DNA of 64,000 nt from Candidatus Hadersleviella danica (GTDB lineage: Bacteria > Chloroflexota > Anaerolineae > Promineifilales > Promineifilaceae): assembly GCA_016711405.1 (NCBI GenBank), contig JADJSZ010000030.1, positions 1 through 64,000 on the forward strand, given 5' to 3'. The first letter of the stretch is position 1. Each line of letters begins with the position of its first letter. Position numbers and translations under genes: made by a program. The notes beneath the pieces were generated by a model. The model saw only the letters and a list, made by a program, of their open reading frames with translations. It did no database searches and was not told the origin of the DNA. Of this stretch, positions 37,601-50,471 are shown piece after piece.

Positions 37601-40600
37601 CCACCAGCTATGTCGCTGGCACAGACGGCACGGCCGCCTTCTTCGACGGCGACGACCTCCTGCGCCCCTTCGATGCACTCACCCTACCCACCACCGAACT
37701 CAGCATCGCCCTCTGGTTCAACACCACCTGCGCCAACTGCGGCCTCTTCAGCACCATCTCGGGCGAATACCCCACTATCACCCAACACGACCGCGACATC
37801 TTCCTCGATGGCGGCAAGGTCTGCACCAGCATCCTGACAGGTGGCTCCAGCCGCGAAGTGCGTTGCTCCGTCACCAACAGCTACAACGACGGCCAATGGC
37901 ACCAACTCATTCACACCTTAGGAGCCAACGGCAACCGCCTCTATGTGGATGGGCAACTCGCCGTTAGCAGTTCCACCACCGCCTCCACCTTTACCACCCA
38001 AGATGGCGTGCTCATTGGCCACTCCCCCGCCGCCTCTGTGCCCTTCCTCACAGGGCGGCTCGATGATGTCATCATCTACGAAGGCGCTTTATCCGCCAGC
38101 GTCGCCCCCACCCTTTACCGCCAATGGCAACCCGTCACCCTCATCCCCAGCGGCAACCCTCTGCAAGCCACATGGGCCTACACCATCCCCCTCGGCCTCG
38201 AAGGGTACTACCAAGTAGACATGCGCAGTGCCGATGCCATCGGCAACCGCAACGACAGCCGAGGCACATGGCCCCAACTTCGCGGGCCAATTGACACAGC
38301 TCCCCCCTCCTTCGAGGTGAGTGTCAGCTACAGCGGCGCAGGCAACACCGCCCAAACCCGCTTTATCGGCACCGTGCGCGATGCCAACCTGACCACCGAC
38401 GATTATGCGTTTGTCTGCAACCTCACCAACGACCAACTGCTCTACGAAACCGACCCTATCGAATTCCAATTCACCCAGCAAGCAACCAGCAAACTAACCA
38501 CCATCGCGGCCGATTGCACCCAAAACGGCTTCCAAAACAGCCAAATCAGCCTGCAAGCGTGTGATTCGTTTGGCCATTGCGCGGCGGCCGTGCCTCCCAA
38601 ACGGCCGCCTTCATCGGCACACGCCAAAACGCCCTCAAACCCTTTGGCACACTGCCCAACGCCATCGAACGCACCGTGTTAAGCGACCCCGCCAACCGCC
38701 AAAACCATCCTCGCCCGCCCGGCCAAATCATCACCGACATCGCCCTCGACGAACCCCGTGGCCACATTTATTGGGGCGAAATGACCAGCGGCGACTACGC
38801 CCAACCCGCCGCCATCTGGCGTGCCAATCTGGATGGCTCCAACCCCGTCCGCCTCGTCAACAACCTCACCGCCTACGCCCCCGAAGCGTTGCAAATTGCC
38901 ATTGACCCCATCGGCAACAAACTCTACTGGGGCCAAGGCTACCAGCTCTGGTGGGCCAATCTCGATGGCTCCTTGCCCCAAGTCGTCTACGCCATCCCCG
39001 ACGACACGGGCTTCATCGGCGGCAATCGGGACTACCACCACATTGGCGATGTCGCCGTAGATTCGGTCAACAATCGGCTCATCCTCAGCGAACGCCGCCT
39101 GCGCTTTGACCGCCCCGTGCCCGGTGTCAACGTCTTCAACCACTCCCTGCTGGTGCAAACAGCCCTCAATGGTACCTCGCCCAGCTTCCTTGCGGGGGCT
39201 GGCCCCGGCTGTACCTATGCCAACTTCTACCAAAATGTGGGCGCGGGCTTAGACCCCACCCTCTGCGTGGACCAAAATGCAGGCATAGACATTGAATCAG
39301 TCGCCGCCTTTGGTGGCACGGCCTACTGGTCGGCCGTGGCCTCTGGCTGGACAGACTCGGCCGTTTACAGCCAACCCTTCGGCGGTGCCACCACCACCGT
39401 GGGCGATTTAGAGCTGAACAGCACCTACCCCAGCTTGCGGATGTTGCCCCTACCCAATCTCTACGTTGCGCCAAACAGCACGGCCGTCTACGTCTCCCTC
39501 GGCGAACAAATCGTGCGCGGCGAACAAGGCGCAGGCTTCTCCCAATTCAGCACCTTCCGCGACGACACCCCCGCCCCTGTGGGCACACAAGCGCGGCAAA
39601 GCAGTGAACTGACAGCCTTCGCCGTGGTGCAACTGCCCCAAACCGTGCAAACCCAGCCCGATTTGGCCGTCAGCCTCACCTCCCCCGCCCTCGTCATGCT
39701 CAACGGCGACACCGCTCGCTACGATGTCGTCGTGCGCAACCTCAGCGGCTTGCCCGCCGATGGCTCCAACCTTGCCCTCACCCTGCCCACGGGCGCAACC
39801 TTCGCCACCTCTGATGCGGGTTGTCTGGCGACAGGGCAAACTGTCAATTGTGACCTCGGCCGCTTACCCGCTTTTGACCGCCAAACCCTCGCCATCAGCT
39901 TCACCGTCTCTGTGGCCGAGGCCACCCCGTTAACCACCACGGCCGTCATCGCCAGCACCGTGGCCGATAGCAACCCCAACGACAACACGGCCGTCAACGG
40001 CACCATCACGGCCGCCCCCACCCTCGCCAGCCTGCCCGGCGTCCCCTACATCTACTACACCACCCTCAGCGAACTCGTCCGCGTCCCCCTCATCGGCGAC
40101 CCCAACCCCGAACCGATTCAGTTCGATAACGGCGGTGCCAGTGGCAACGTCTTCGCCATAGACAACGAGCGCGGCCACGTCTTCATCAACGATGCGCAAA
40201 ATCGCATCGTCCGTGCCAATCTCGACGGCTCCAACTTCACCGTCCTTGCCGATTCCAACCCCGATAATATGCCCACCCAAGATGCCAACCTGAGCATCGC
40301 CGTGGACATCGCCACAGGGCGCATTTACTGGAACGAAGTCGGCACCTTGATTTACAACCGCATCAAAAGCTCCAACCCCGACGGCTCCGACGTGCAAACC
40401 GTCGTGCCCATCGTCTACGGCCAGCGCGGCCTGCTCTTCGACCCCGTGCGCTCCCTGCTCTATTGGGTCGCGCTTGATAGCCAAGAGCGGCAAGTGGTCA
40501 TCTACCGCAGTCAGCCCGATGGAAGTGGTGTCGAAGTCGTCTACACCGCCCCCGCTGGGGCCGACATCCGCGACCTTAGCCTCGACCCCTACGCCCAAAA

Positions 40601-43600
40601 GCTGTACTGGCTCGACCCCACCCATGAGTATGGGGCACTCTTCTGGGCCGATAGCGACGGCGGCCGTGTCGAAGCCCTCCTCACCAACCTCGGCTCAACG
40701 ACCCGTGGCCTCGTCGTCCAACCCTTCCAAAACACCCTCTATCTGACCAGCTACGAAGACCTCCTGCGTGCCGATTTAGACGGCACAAACGGAACGGTCA
40801 TCACTTGGCTGGGCAACCAACGCTACTACGGGGTCAGCAACCGCAACCCGCTCGTCTTCCCCTTCATCTATATCAACCCACCCCAAAGCAACTTGGCCTT
40901 GGGCATGAGCACCCCGTTTGCCGCCAGCCCCTGTGTCGCGGCCGATACCAATGAGCCAAACGACACCTCCGCCACGGCAACCCCGTTGGGTGCGGGCAAT
41001 ACCTCGGCCGCGCTCTGCCGCTCCACCAGCGAATCACTCGGCCTAGACCAAGATGTCTACCAAATCGCCATCCCCGCTGGCCAAGCTGTCACGGCCACCC
41101 TGTCCAGCCTGCCCGCCAATTACGGCCTGTTTATCCAGATCGATGGCTTTACCGTAGATGTGAGCAACGAAACAGGCACGGCCGACGAGCAAGTCATGGC
41201 CGCCAACTACCACCCCACCGACACCGTTACCGCCACCCTCACCGTGTTCAGTAGCGAACCTGTCAACAACCCCACCCCCTACAACCTCAACATCACCCTC
41301 GGCACAGCCCCCTTCAACGGCTACACCGACGCGCAATGTTTGGCCGTAGACCCACAAGACTTGCCCGGTGATGACGGCAACCACGACATCGCCAACGCCA
41401 CCCCGCTCACCGTAGGCACAGCCATACAGGGCGCACTCTGCTACGACAACGACAGCGATTACTACAGCTTTAACGGCACGGCCGGCCAAGTCATCGGTCT
41501 CGATTTGCCCGTGCGCCCCGCCGATTACAGCATCCTCCTCTACGCCCCCAATGGCTCCTTCCGCCAAGCCTTCACCGCCCCCAACTACGGCCAACAAGTC
41601 ACGCTGGATGTGACAGGCTCATGGAAAGTTCTGGTGCGCGACAACGTCCTCGAACCAACCAACCAACCCTACGAACTCCTCGTCTCCGATTTAACTTGCG
41701 ACCAAAACGATAGCTACGAGCCAAACAACGTCGCGGCGCAAGCAACCGACATCACCGCCACCTCCCGCGTCTTCGCCTCCCTCTGCGGCCCCACCGACCT
41801 CGACTTCTTCACCTTCCAGAGCGGCGCAAATCAACAACTGACCCTCAACTACCCCACCACGGCCGCTGGTGGCTCTCTCACCCTCTATGGCGATGGGCAA
41901 ACGGAACTCGGCCGTGTCACCCCCGGCACCCAAGGGCAATTCCTGCTCACCAACGCGGGCTGGTACACCGTAACCGTGGTTAACCCCACCTTCAGCGGCA
42001 CCGATGCAACCTACATGTTCCAATGGCAACTCGCCGCCCCCACCGCCCCCAGCACCGACACCCCATACGTCATCTACACCAACGGCGGCCACTTGGTGCG
42101 CGTCGCCCAAAGCGATGACCACACCGTCGAACCCATCCTCATCAACAACGGCCGTGTCACATGGGACACCCTCGCCTCTGACCCCGTGCGCGGCTGGCTC
42201 TACTTCTACGACCTCATCGCCAACGCCATCGTCCGCACCGACCCGTTTGGCATCACCCCGCAAATCATCATCAACGATGCCAACCCCGGCGGTGTGGTCA
42301 ACGTGCCCAACGTCGCCTTGGCCGTGGATGAGGCCAGCGGCCGTATCTACTGGCTCCAACCGACGGGCGCATCCGGTAGTACCGCCTCCTTCATCATGCG
42401 CAGCAACAGCGATGGCACAGGCACAGTGCAGGTAGCCGGCAACGCCCACCGTGGCTCCCTGCTGGTAGACTCGATTCAGGGTTATCTCTATTGGACAGAA
42501 GGCGCGGCGATTCGGCGCACGGATTTGGATGGGAATGGGCTGGTGACAGTTTACACGGCCGCCAACCCCATCCAAGACCTCGCCCTCGACCCCTATACCC
42601 AAACCTTCTACTGGCTCGACCCCAGCCAACAAACCCTCTTCCGCGCCACCACCAACGGCCAAAACCTCACCGCTTTGGTCACAGGTCTCGATGCCAACAG
42701 TCGCGGCATCGCCCTACAACCGCTCAACAACAGCCTTTTCTACACCAACGGCACCGCCATGATGCGTGCCCAACTCGATGGTTCACTGCCCGCCACCATC
42801 GCCACCCTGTCGGGGCAATACCAAGGCCCCAGCAACCTCAACCCCGGCTCCTACCTGCTCACCCCCATCGGCACACCCGAATCAGGGCTGGTTATCGCCT
42901 ACGGCAACCCCATCGTCACCCCCTGCGCCTTGGCCAATACCAATGAGCCAAACGACAGCACAGGCACAGCCACCCCGCTTACCGTCATCACCACCACTGT
43001 CACCAGCGGCGCATTGTGCGATTTGCCCGATGACGATTACTACCATGTAACGCTGGCCGACCAAAAGACGCTCTCTGTCACCCTCGGCAGTTTGCCCGCC
43101 GATTACCGCCTGCTCATTTTTGACAGCAACGGCCAATCTGTCGCCTTCAGCGACAACGCAGGGCTGAGCAACGAATACGCCACCGCCACCAACACCAGCG
43201 GTGTCCCCGCCGACTTCTACGTTTTGGTAATGACTGGCTATCCCAACCCCAGTGCCACTCCCTACGCACTAACCCTCACCGTGGAAGATGTGCCCCCACC
43301 GCCCGACCCCGGCGACGCAGATTGCTACTGGGCCGACCAGTACGACGCACCTGCCCCCGGCGGCAATGGCACGTTGGGTTCGGCAACCGATTTGCCGCTC
43401 GGCACAGCCCTCACGGCCGCCCTCTGCTACAACAACGACGTGGACATGTACGGCTTCGATGGCACAAACGGGCAACGGCTGACCATTGACCTGCCCGTCC
43501 GCCCAGCCGACTACACCTCACCCTCTACAACCCCAGCGGCACACCCTCGCCCGTCACCTACGGCGCACTCGTCACCCTCAATGCCACAGGCCGCTGGACA

Positions 43601-46600
43601 CTGGCCGTCTCTGACCCCGTCCTTGTGCCCACCACCAACCAATACCAACTGCTGGTAACAGACGAAAGTTGTGTGGGCAGTGACGCACAAGAGCCAAATA
43701 ACACGGCCGCCTTCGCCACCACCCTCACTGGCAACGACCGCACCCGCGCCAGCCTGTGCAGTGCCAACGACACCGACCTCTACCGCGTCTTTGCCACGGC
43801 CGGGCAACAACTCACCGTCAACTACCCCATCAACCTCACCGGGGCAAACTTGGCCATTACCACCCTCGGCACAGTGAGCGGCGGCACACAAGGTGTCTTC
43901 GCCATCGCCAGCACAGGCTGGTACACCCTAACAGTGGCCAACAATGGCTTGAGCGGCCGTGCCATCCCCTACCACTTCCAACTGCAACTCGGCGACCCAC
44001 CCGCCCCCAGCAGTGCCACCCCCTACATCTACTACAGCCAAGCCAGCCACCTCACCCGTGTGGATGCCATCACCCGCACCATCGAACCCATCCTCATGGG
44101 CGATGGCTCCGTCGGCGGCAACACCATCGCCGCCGATACCGTGCGTGGCAAAATGTACATCCTCGATTTCTTCGAGCGCATCGTTCGCGCCAACTTCGAT
44201 GGCACAGGCCACGAAATCGTCATCGCCGATGCCGACCCCAACGATGTCTTGCGCTTCGCCAACGGCTTGGCTGTAGACGAGACAACAGGGCGCATCTATT
44301 GGATGCAACCAGAAGCGGGTCTCGTCACCTCGCTGATGAGTGCCAACGGCGATGGCTCCGACGTGCAAACACTCGTCACCGGCATTGTGCGTGAACAAGC
44401 GGTGGTCGTGGATCCTATCGGTGGTTGGGTCTATTGGATGGAGGAAAGTTTCCTCGAGTGGCGCGTAATACCCCACATTAAACGGGCAAATCTGGATGGC
44501 ACGGCCGTATCCGTTATCTACGTCGCCCAAGAAGGCCGCACCATTCAGGACTTGGCCATTGACCCCTTCGGGCAGAAGCTCTACTGGCTCGATACAGCTG
44601 GCAACCGCCTCATGTGGGCCAACAGCGACGGCTCCAACGCCGCCCCACTCGTCGAAGCGCTCACCAGCCCCGTGCGCGGCCTTGTCGTGCGCCCCTTGGC
44701 AAACGAGCTTTACTACACCAGCGGCACACGCCTCCTCCGCGCCGAACTAGATGGCAGTAACCCCACCGAAATTCAGCGCCTAGAAGGCAGTTACAATGGG
44801 GTCAGCAACCTCGACCCCGGCGTGTTCTTCCTCACAGGCTTCGATGTGCCCTCCTCCAACTTGGCCTTGGGTCTCAGCCAACCCTTCGCCCAACCCTGCA
44901 CCGATGCCTACGAGCCAAACAACAGCCTCGGCACGGCCGCCCCAATTGGCACAGGCACACTTAACTCCGTTTTGTGCGACCAAAACGCCAACGACCCCGA
45001 CAACCAAGATTACTATCAAATCTCTGTGCCCGACGGCCAGCAAATAACGGCCACCCTCACCAATTTGCCCCAAAACTACGGCCTGCAACTCCTGCTCAAT
45101 GGTTCATGGGTGTCTGCCAGCTACGTGCCCGGCACGGCCGATGAGTTCGTGACAGCTCTCAACGAGACAGGCAACCCCGCCACCTACCACATCTTGGTGG
45201 AGCGGTTTGGCGACACCACCAGCAGTAACATCCCCTACGACCTCACCGTAACCATTGGCGACCCGCCCCACCCCACCCCCCACTGCCCCCCGGCGACCCC
45301 TGCGCGGCCGTAGACATCTACGACGCACCCGGTGCCTTGGGCAATGGCTCCCTAGGCTCGGCCACGCAAATCACCTACAACACCCCCATCACGGCCGCCC
45401 TCTGCTACGCCAACGATGCCGATTACTACAGTTTTAATGGTCTCATAGGGCAAAATGTCACCATTAACATGCCCGTGCGCCCCGCCAACTACCGTGTTCT
45501 GTTCTACAAACCCGATGGCAGTTACTTCAACGGCATCTTCCCCGGCTCTGGCCTCACCTATGGCGATAGCATCACCCTGAACGAGAGCGGAACGTGGAAA
45601 GCGGCCGTGTGGTACTCCCCCCTCACCCCCACCACCGACCCATACCAACTCCTCCTCAGCGTCAACGCCGCCTGCTCTGGCCTTGACACCTACGAACCGA
45701 ATGACGACCAGTTCAACCCATTTGATTTGGGCGCATTATCCTCTGCCACCGTTTCGGCCATGCTGTGCGAAACGAGTGATGTAGACTTCTACAGTTTTGA
45801 TGTCGTTGTGGGGCAACGGGTACGCCTCAATCCCCGCGTTCTCACCCGGCATGGAAATATTCATCGAATTTCCAGGGAGTGGTTGGGGCAGTACCCGCGA
45901 TCCAATAGACAGTATCATCAATGTGAGTGGGACTCTACCTTTGGCTTGCACTCCCAAGAAACAGAAGAAAATCTGCCTTACGAAGTGGATATTCAGATAG
46001 ACCCTGTGCCGGCACCGACCCCATTGCCTAACAATTGGAGTTGCAACACCTACCCTAGTAGCGATATTCCGCAGGCGATTGACGACCTGACCACGGTTGG
46101 TTCCACCGTCAACGTGCCCGTTTCGGGCGTTGTCACCCATGTCGGCCTCCGCGACATCGTGTTCGACCATGGCGGCTTGTGGAATCTCAACTTTGGGCTG
46201 GGTGCGCCCGATGGCACACTCACCAATCTATTCAGCTTCGACGAGGCGGGCTTCTATGTCTGGTGTGGCGGCCCCGATTGCCATCTCTCGCTAGACGATG
46301 GCGCCATCCCCGGCCTTGTCCCACCCCAATTCCCCAACGATGGCGGCACATTCCAACCCAATCTGAACAGCTTCGCCTCGTTTGAAGGGTTGAACAGCCA
46401 AGGGGATTGGACCCTGTACATCAGCGACGACTTCCTCCCCGAACCAGATGATACCGACGCAGGCGACACGACGGGCGACCTGTTTAGCTGGAGTTTGGAA
46501 GTGTGTGTGGACAATGGCAACCCGCCAGACCCCACCCCCACCCCCTCCCCCACCAGCACGCCCATCCCACAACCGACAAATGGCACCCCTGTGCCCACGC

Positions 46601-49600
46601 CGGCCACCAGCACCCCCACGCCCACGCCCACCGCTCCGCCAACGGTTTGTTTGGCCGTGGCCGATGCGTTCGAGCCAGACAACAATGTTGGCACGGCCGC
46701 TTTCTTCGACCAAGCCAGCCGCACCAGCGGTAGCCGCACCTTCCACACCACCACCGATGCGGATTGGATGCGCTTCACGGCCGTGCCCAACCGGCTCTAC
46801 ACCTTCGACGCACTCACCGTCGGCACCGATGCGTCTATCACGCTCTTCCTCTATGACAGCGACGGCACAACCTTAATAAACACCTACGTCAACCAAGTGA
46901 GCTTTACCCCCACCGTGGCAGGGGATTACTACCTCGTCGCTCGCTCGGCCGCAGGGCTAGTCTTGCCCTGCAACGCCAGCTACGTCGTGGCCATGTCGGT
47001 GGAGAATCCCGATGCCACCCCCGTGCCCACCCCCAGCGGCACACCCGTCCCGCCCGGCCACGAACGGCCGACCCTCAGCGGCGCGATTCTCAGCCCCGCC
47101 AGCGGGACTGTGTTAACCCAAACAGTGCCCCTCACCGTGGAAGTGGGCTTGGTGGCCGATGCTGGCTTGCAAACGGCCGTCCTCCTCCTCAACGGCTCCC
47201 CGCTGGACACCCACCCCTCAGCTCCCGCTGGCCTCGATGCGTTCTGGTCGGTGGGCTGGACACCCGCCACCACAGGCGTGTACAGCTTCAGCGTAGCCCT
47301 GACCGATACCAATGGCGTGACCGCCACCAGCTCTGTCAGTGTATTCTATGTGGACACGGCCGCTCCCAGCGTCAGCATGGTCAGCGAGACCATCACCCAA
47401 GCCAACTTGCAGGACAATGCGCTGTACACCCTGCACGGCACGGCCGCCGATGACAGCCGCATTGGCCTTGTCGAAGTGCAAATCAACGGCGGGGCATGGC
47501 AAGAGGCGGCTTTGGAAGGCGAAGAGTGGTTCTACCAACTCGCCCCGTTGGGACAAACCAACCCCAATGGCGGCACGCTGGCCATTAACGTCCGCGCCAC
47601 CGATATGGCAGGGCGCACCACCACCACCAGCGGCAATCTCATCCTCGATGTGACCCCGCCCGACCTGTTCGCCCCCGCCACCAGCCTGACCAACGGCACG
47701 CCCATCACCCCCACCGAACTGATAACCGACCTCGAGTCGCGGCTCAGTTGGCCCGTGATTAGCGGTACGGTGCAGGTATATGCGGGCTGGACAACCGTGC
47801 CCACCCCCACCCTCGGGGCACTGACACCCTATGGGGCTGGGGCAGGCCAGCACGACCAAACCCAAGGGGAAGGCGCGGCCGTCTATGGCCATGTGGTGGC
47901 CGTGGATGACAATGGCAACCAAACCGCCATGACCAACGGCCCCTTCTACTTTGATACCGCCCAAACCCCCGACGTGATAGGCGACCTCACCTTGGCCAAC
48001 TGGCCCGACAGCGGCGGCAAGCAAGTGGGGCAGGTGGTGGCGGAGCAGTTTGGCCAGCAACAACTGTTGGCAGGCTGGAACGAGGATGCCCTGCGCCTGC
48101 GCTGGCACGGGGTCAATGTGGATAGCAACGCCGACATTACCTTCTACCTCAGCCGAGGGGGCAGTGGCACAACAGCCCTGCTCAACCCTGCTGGGGCGGA
48201 TGTGCCCGCTGTGTTGCCCTTCTCGGCCGACTACGCCGTGCGGGTGAGCGGAAGCCAAACGGCCACGCTCTACGCCGTCATTGGCGGCTTCTGGACGGCT
48301 GTAGACAGTGTCGAAATGACCAGTGCAGGGCTGACCAGCGACGTTTTGCTGGCGTGGAGCGACCTCGGCGTGGCCAACCCAGCGGCCACGGCCGTGCGCC
48401 TGCTGGCCGTGGGAACCCTGCCCGATGAGACAACGGTGTGGGCCACCATGCCCGACAAGAACAGCCCCGATTGGACCACCCAGCCGTGGACGCAATACAT
48501 CGAATGGACGGCCGTCGGCAGTGGCCTCATCCCCGCCGCTGGCGTGTGGGCGGATGCCCCGCTGGATATTGCCCTGACGGCCGACCCAGACCCCGCCGCG
48601 CTGGTGGGGGTGGGCGACGTGATTAGCCTGACCCTGACCTACTCCAACACAGGCACGGCCGCCTTGCCCCAACTGACCCTGAGCGGGACAGATACGGGCG
48701 GGGTGAACCTGAGCAATGCCCCGCAAACGGCCGTCAACATCGGCGCAGGCATGACGGGCACGCTGACCCTGCTGGCCACGGTTAATGGCGATGGCACGGC
48801 GAGTGTGACAGTGGCGGATAGCTATCATCGGCCATACGCCCTTGGCACATTGACCTACACCGTAGACACCAGCCCGCCCGACGACACGTTGATAGCGCTG
48901 ACCTATGTGGGGCCATTGACCAACACGATTAAGGCTATCGCCCAAGATGAATCGCCGCTGGACTCGATTGAGGTGGAGATAACGGGCGGCTCCCTGCGCC
49001 AACCCATGCCCACCGAAATTGTGATTTGTCTGCCGAGCAGTGGCACGGCCGATTCCTTCTCCTGTGCATGGCGACCGGGGAGCATCACCGACGGGGATGA
49101 GTACACCCTGCGCGGCCGAGCGACGGACATACACGGCAACGTCAGTGGTTGGAGCGACCCCGTGCAGGTCACGGCCGATGCGACAGCCCCCGTGTTGGCT
49201 CTTTCGGCCGAGACCCAAGCCGCTTTGGCGGATGGCCAACTGAACCAAGCCGAGCTAACCGAGTTGGCGGGGACGCTGGCCGATGAGCGTTCGGCCGAAA
49301 CGGTGCAGGTGTGTCTTGTGGTGGAAGAGGTGGAAACGTGTGCCACGGCCGATGTCTTAGCCGATGAGAGTTGGGCACTGGCATTGCCCAGCACAGCCAA
49401 CGGCCAAAACGCCACCCTCACCCTCATTGGGTTTGATGGGGCGAGCAACCCCAGCCAGCCCTATACGCAAGCTGTGTGGGTGGATACGGTGGCTCCCACC
49501 ATTGAACAGATGGATGCGCCCGAGACGGTGGTGTTGGTGGCCGATACGGCCGTCCTGTTCAACAGCGGCACGGCCGAGGATGCCAGCCAACTGTCGGCGG

Positions 49601-50073
49601 CGCGGGTGGTGATGATTCTGCCCAATGGGGGGAGTGCGGCCGTGGATGGCACAGTAGCCGGCAACAGTTGGCAGGTGGCGTATCCCTTCACCCAAACAGG
49701 GGCGTATCAGGCGGTTCTGCTCCTGACCGATGGAGCAGGCAACCAACGCTATAGCCCAATCTGGGAGTTCTGGGTGGATGTGCAGGCGGTGGCCATGCTA
49801 ACCGTGACCAAAGCGGGCGAAGGGACAGGCACGGTGACAAGTGACCCTGCGGGGCTTGTCTGTGGCGCAACGTGTGTGGTTCCGTTTGTGGAGGACAGCA
49901 CGGTGACGCTGACGGCCGTGGCCGAGGCGGGGTCGGTGTTTGTGGGTTGGAGTGGGGCTTGCACGGGCACGGCCACAACTTGTGTGGTGACGATGAGCGA
50001 GGGGCGCAGTGTGACGGCGACGTTTGCACGGGCTGGCTCAACCATCTACTTGCCTGTGGTAATGCGGCCGTAA
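31593..50073 (+). CDS. Giant multidomain surface protein (about 6,160 residues; frameshifted)
   Basis: Restored from five overlapping frames. N-terminal signal-anchor (MSLWVGLALVLTAVFTIGW), two helices at 32455-32616, thrombospondin type 3 Ca-binding repeats (DSDGDSLTDAEEELLGT) at 32767-33055, a membrane-helix cluster at 34560-35310, a second type 3 block at 35985-36360, Ig-like domains, a LamG-like domain at about 37690-38120, a YWTD/LY propeller at 38740-39640 and a DUF11 domain at 39650-40010. Three propeller-plus-PPC modules (NEPNDTSATATPL type) follow at 40030-45980, then a P/Homo B domain at 46060-46500, Pro/Thr linkers, a PPC, more Ig-like domains and an InlB-like repeat, ending IYLPVVMRP. 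Shifts lie at 35684-35691 (C8), about 38594, 43516, 45276-45297, and a compensated pair near 45838 and 45955. ATG 31593 has AGGAG 8 bases upstream. Probably an adhesin or matrix protein. Confidence 0.8.
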
Positions 50074-50107
50074 GGGGAGGGGAGAGGGGGAGTAAATAGT
50101 GAGTAGT

Positions 50108-50153
50108 GAGTAGTGAGTAGTGGCGCAATCTATTGCGCCACTACTCACTACTC
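50108..50153. repeat. Perfect 22-bp inverted repeat containing GTAGTGGCGCA
   Basis: Left arm 50108-50129, loop CT, right arm 50132-50153, all perfect. The core is the element at 4614-4641 extended by AGTGAGTA units, which continue upstream to about 50090. It lies 35 bp after the giant gene's stop and may terminate or stabilise its mRNA. Confidence 0.75.
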
Positions 50154-50160
50154 ATCTCCA

Positions 50161-50208
50161 ATAAAAACGGCCGAGACTTTGCCCTTAGACGGGCAAAGTC
50201 TCGGCCGT
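50161..50208 (-). terminator. Perfect 18-bp hairpin with U-tract on the minus strand
   Basis: ACGGCCGAGACTTTGCCC (50167-50184) pairs exactly with 50191-50208 around TTAGAC. The T-rich side (TTTTTAT) follows only on the minus strand, so it would stop transcripts entering the giant gene from the right. No minus-strand gene is seen nearby. Confidence 0.6.
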
Positions 50209-50384
50209 GAACAAGCCATCTATAAATGAGGGTAAGAGGCAAAAAACCTCATTCCACTCCTCTAACCCCAGCCCCGTATCCCCAGCCCCCAACCCTTTAC
50301 GAAAAAAGCAAACCCAAAGCAAGAGCAAAATCCACCTAAATTTAACACCCATGTTTTGCCCCACCTGATATGCTAAGATAGAGA

Positions 50385-50471
50385 AGAGATGAGAGAAGAG
50401 AGAAGAGAAAAACGCACGTTGGTTCACTCACCACTAATCACGCCACTAACCACTCGCCACTACATCCCCCC
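50385..50471 (+). repeat. Microrepeat leader before the sensor gene
   Basis: AGAGAAGAGATGAGAGAAGAGAG (as short AGAGAAG units), then degenerate CACTAACCACT units, reach to within a few bases of the ATG at 50472. No clear Shine-Dalgarno is present. Apart from this and the two hairpins, the 400-bp gap after the giant gene holds nothing else I can support. Confidence 0.55.

Noticed and set aside
35557..45313. Separate genes at 35557-38682, 38577-43658 and 43625-45313
   Set aside because: Each break falls inside a domain, and sequence continues in a shifted frame without start signals; better read as one frameshifted gene.
47218..49248. 676-residue open frame on the minus strand
   Set aside because: It lies opposite clear Ig-like and DUF11 sequence of the giant gene, has His/Gly/Arg-rich low-complexity composition and no recognisable domain; a shadow of GC-rich coding DNA.
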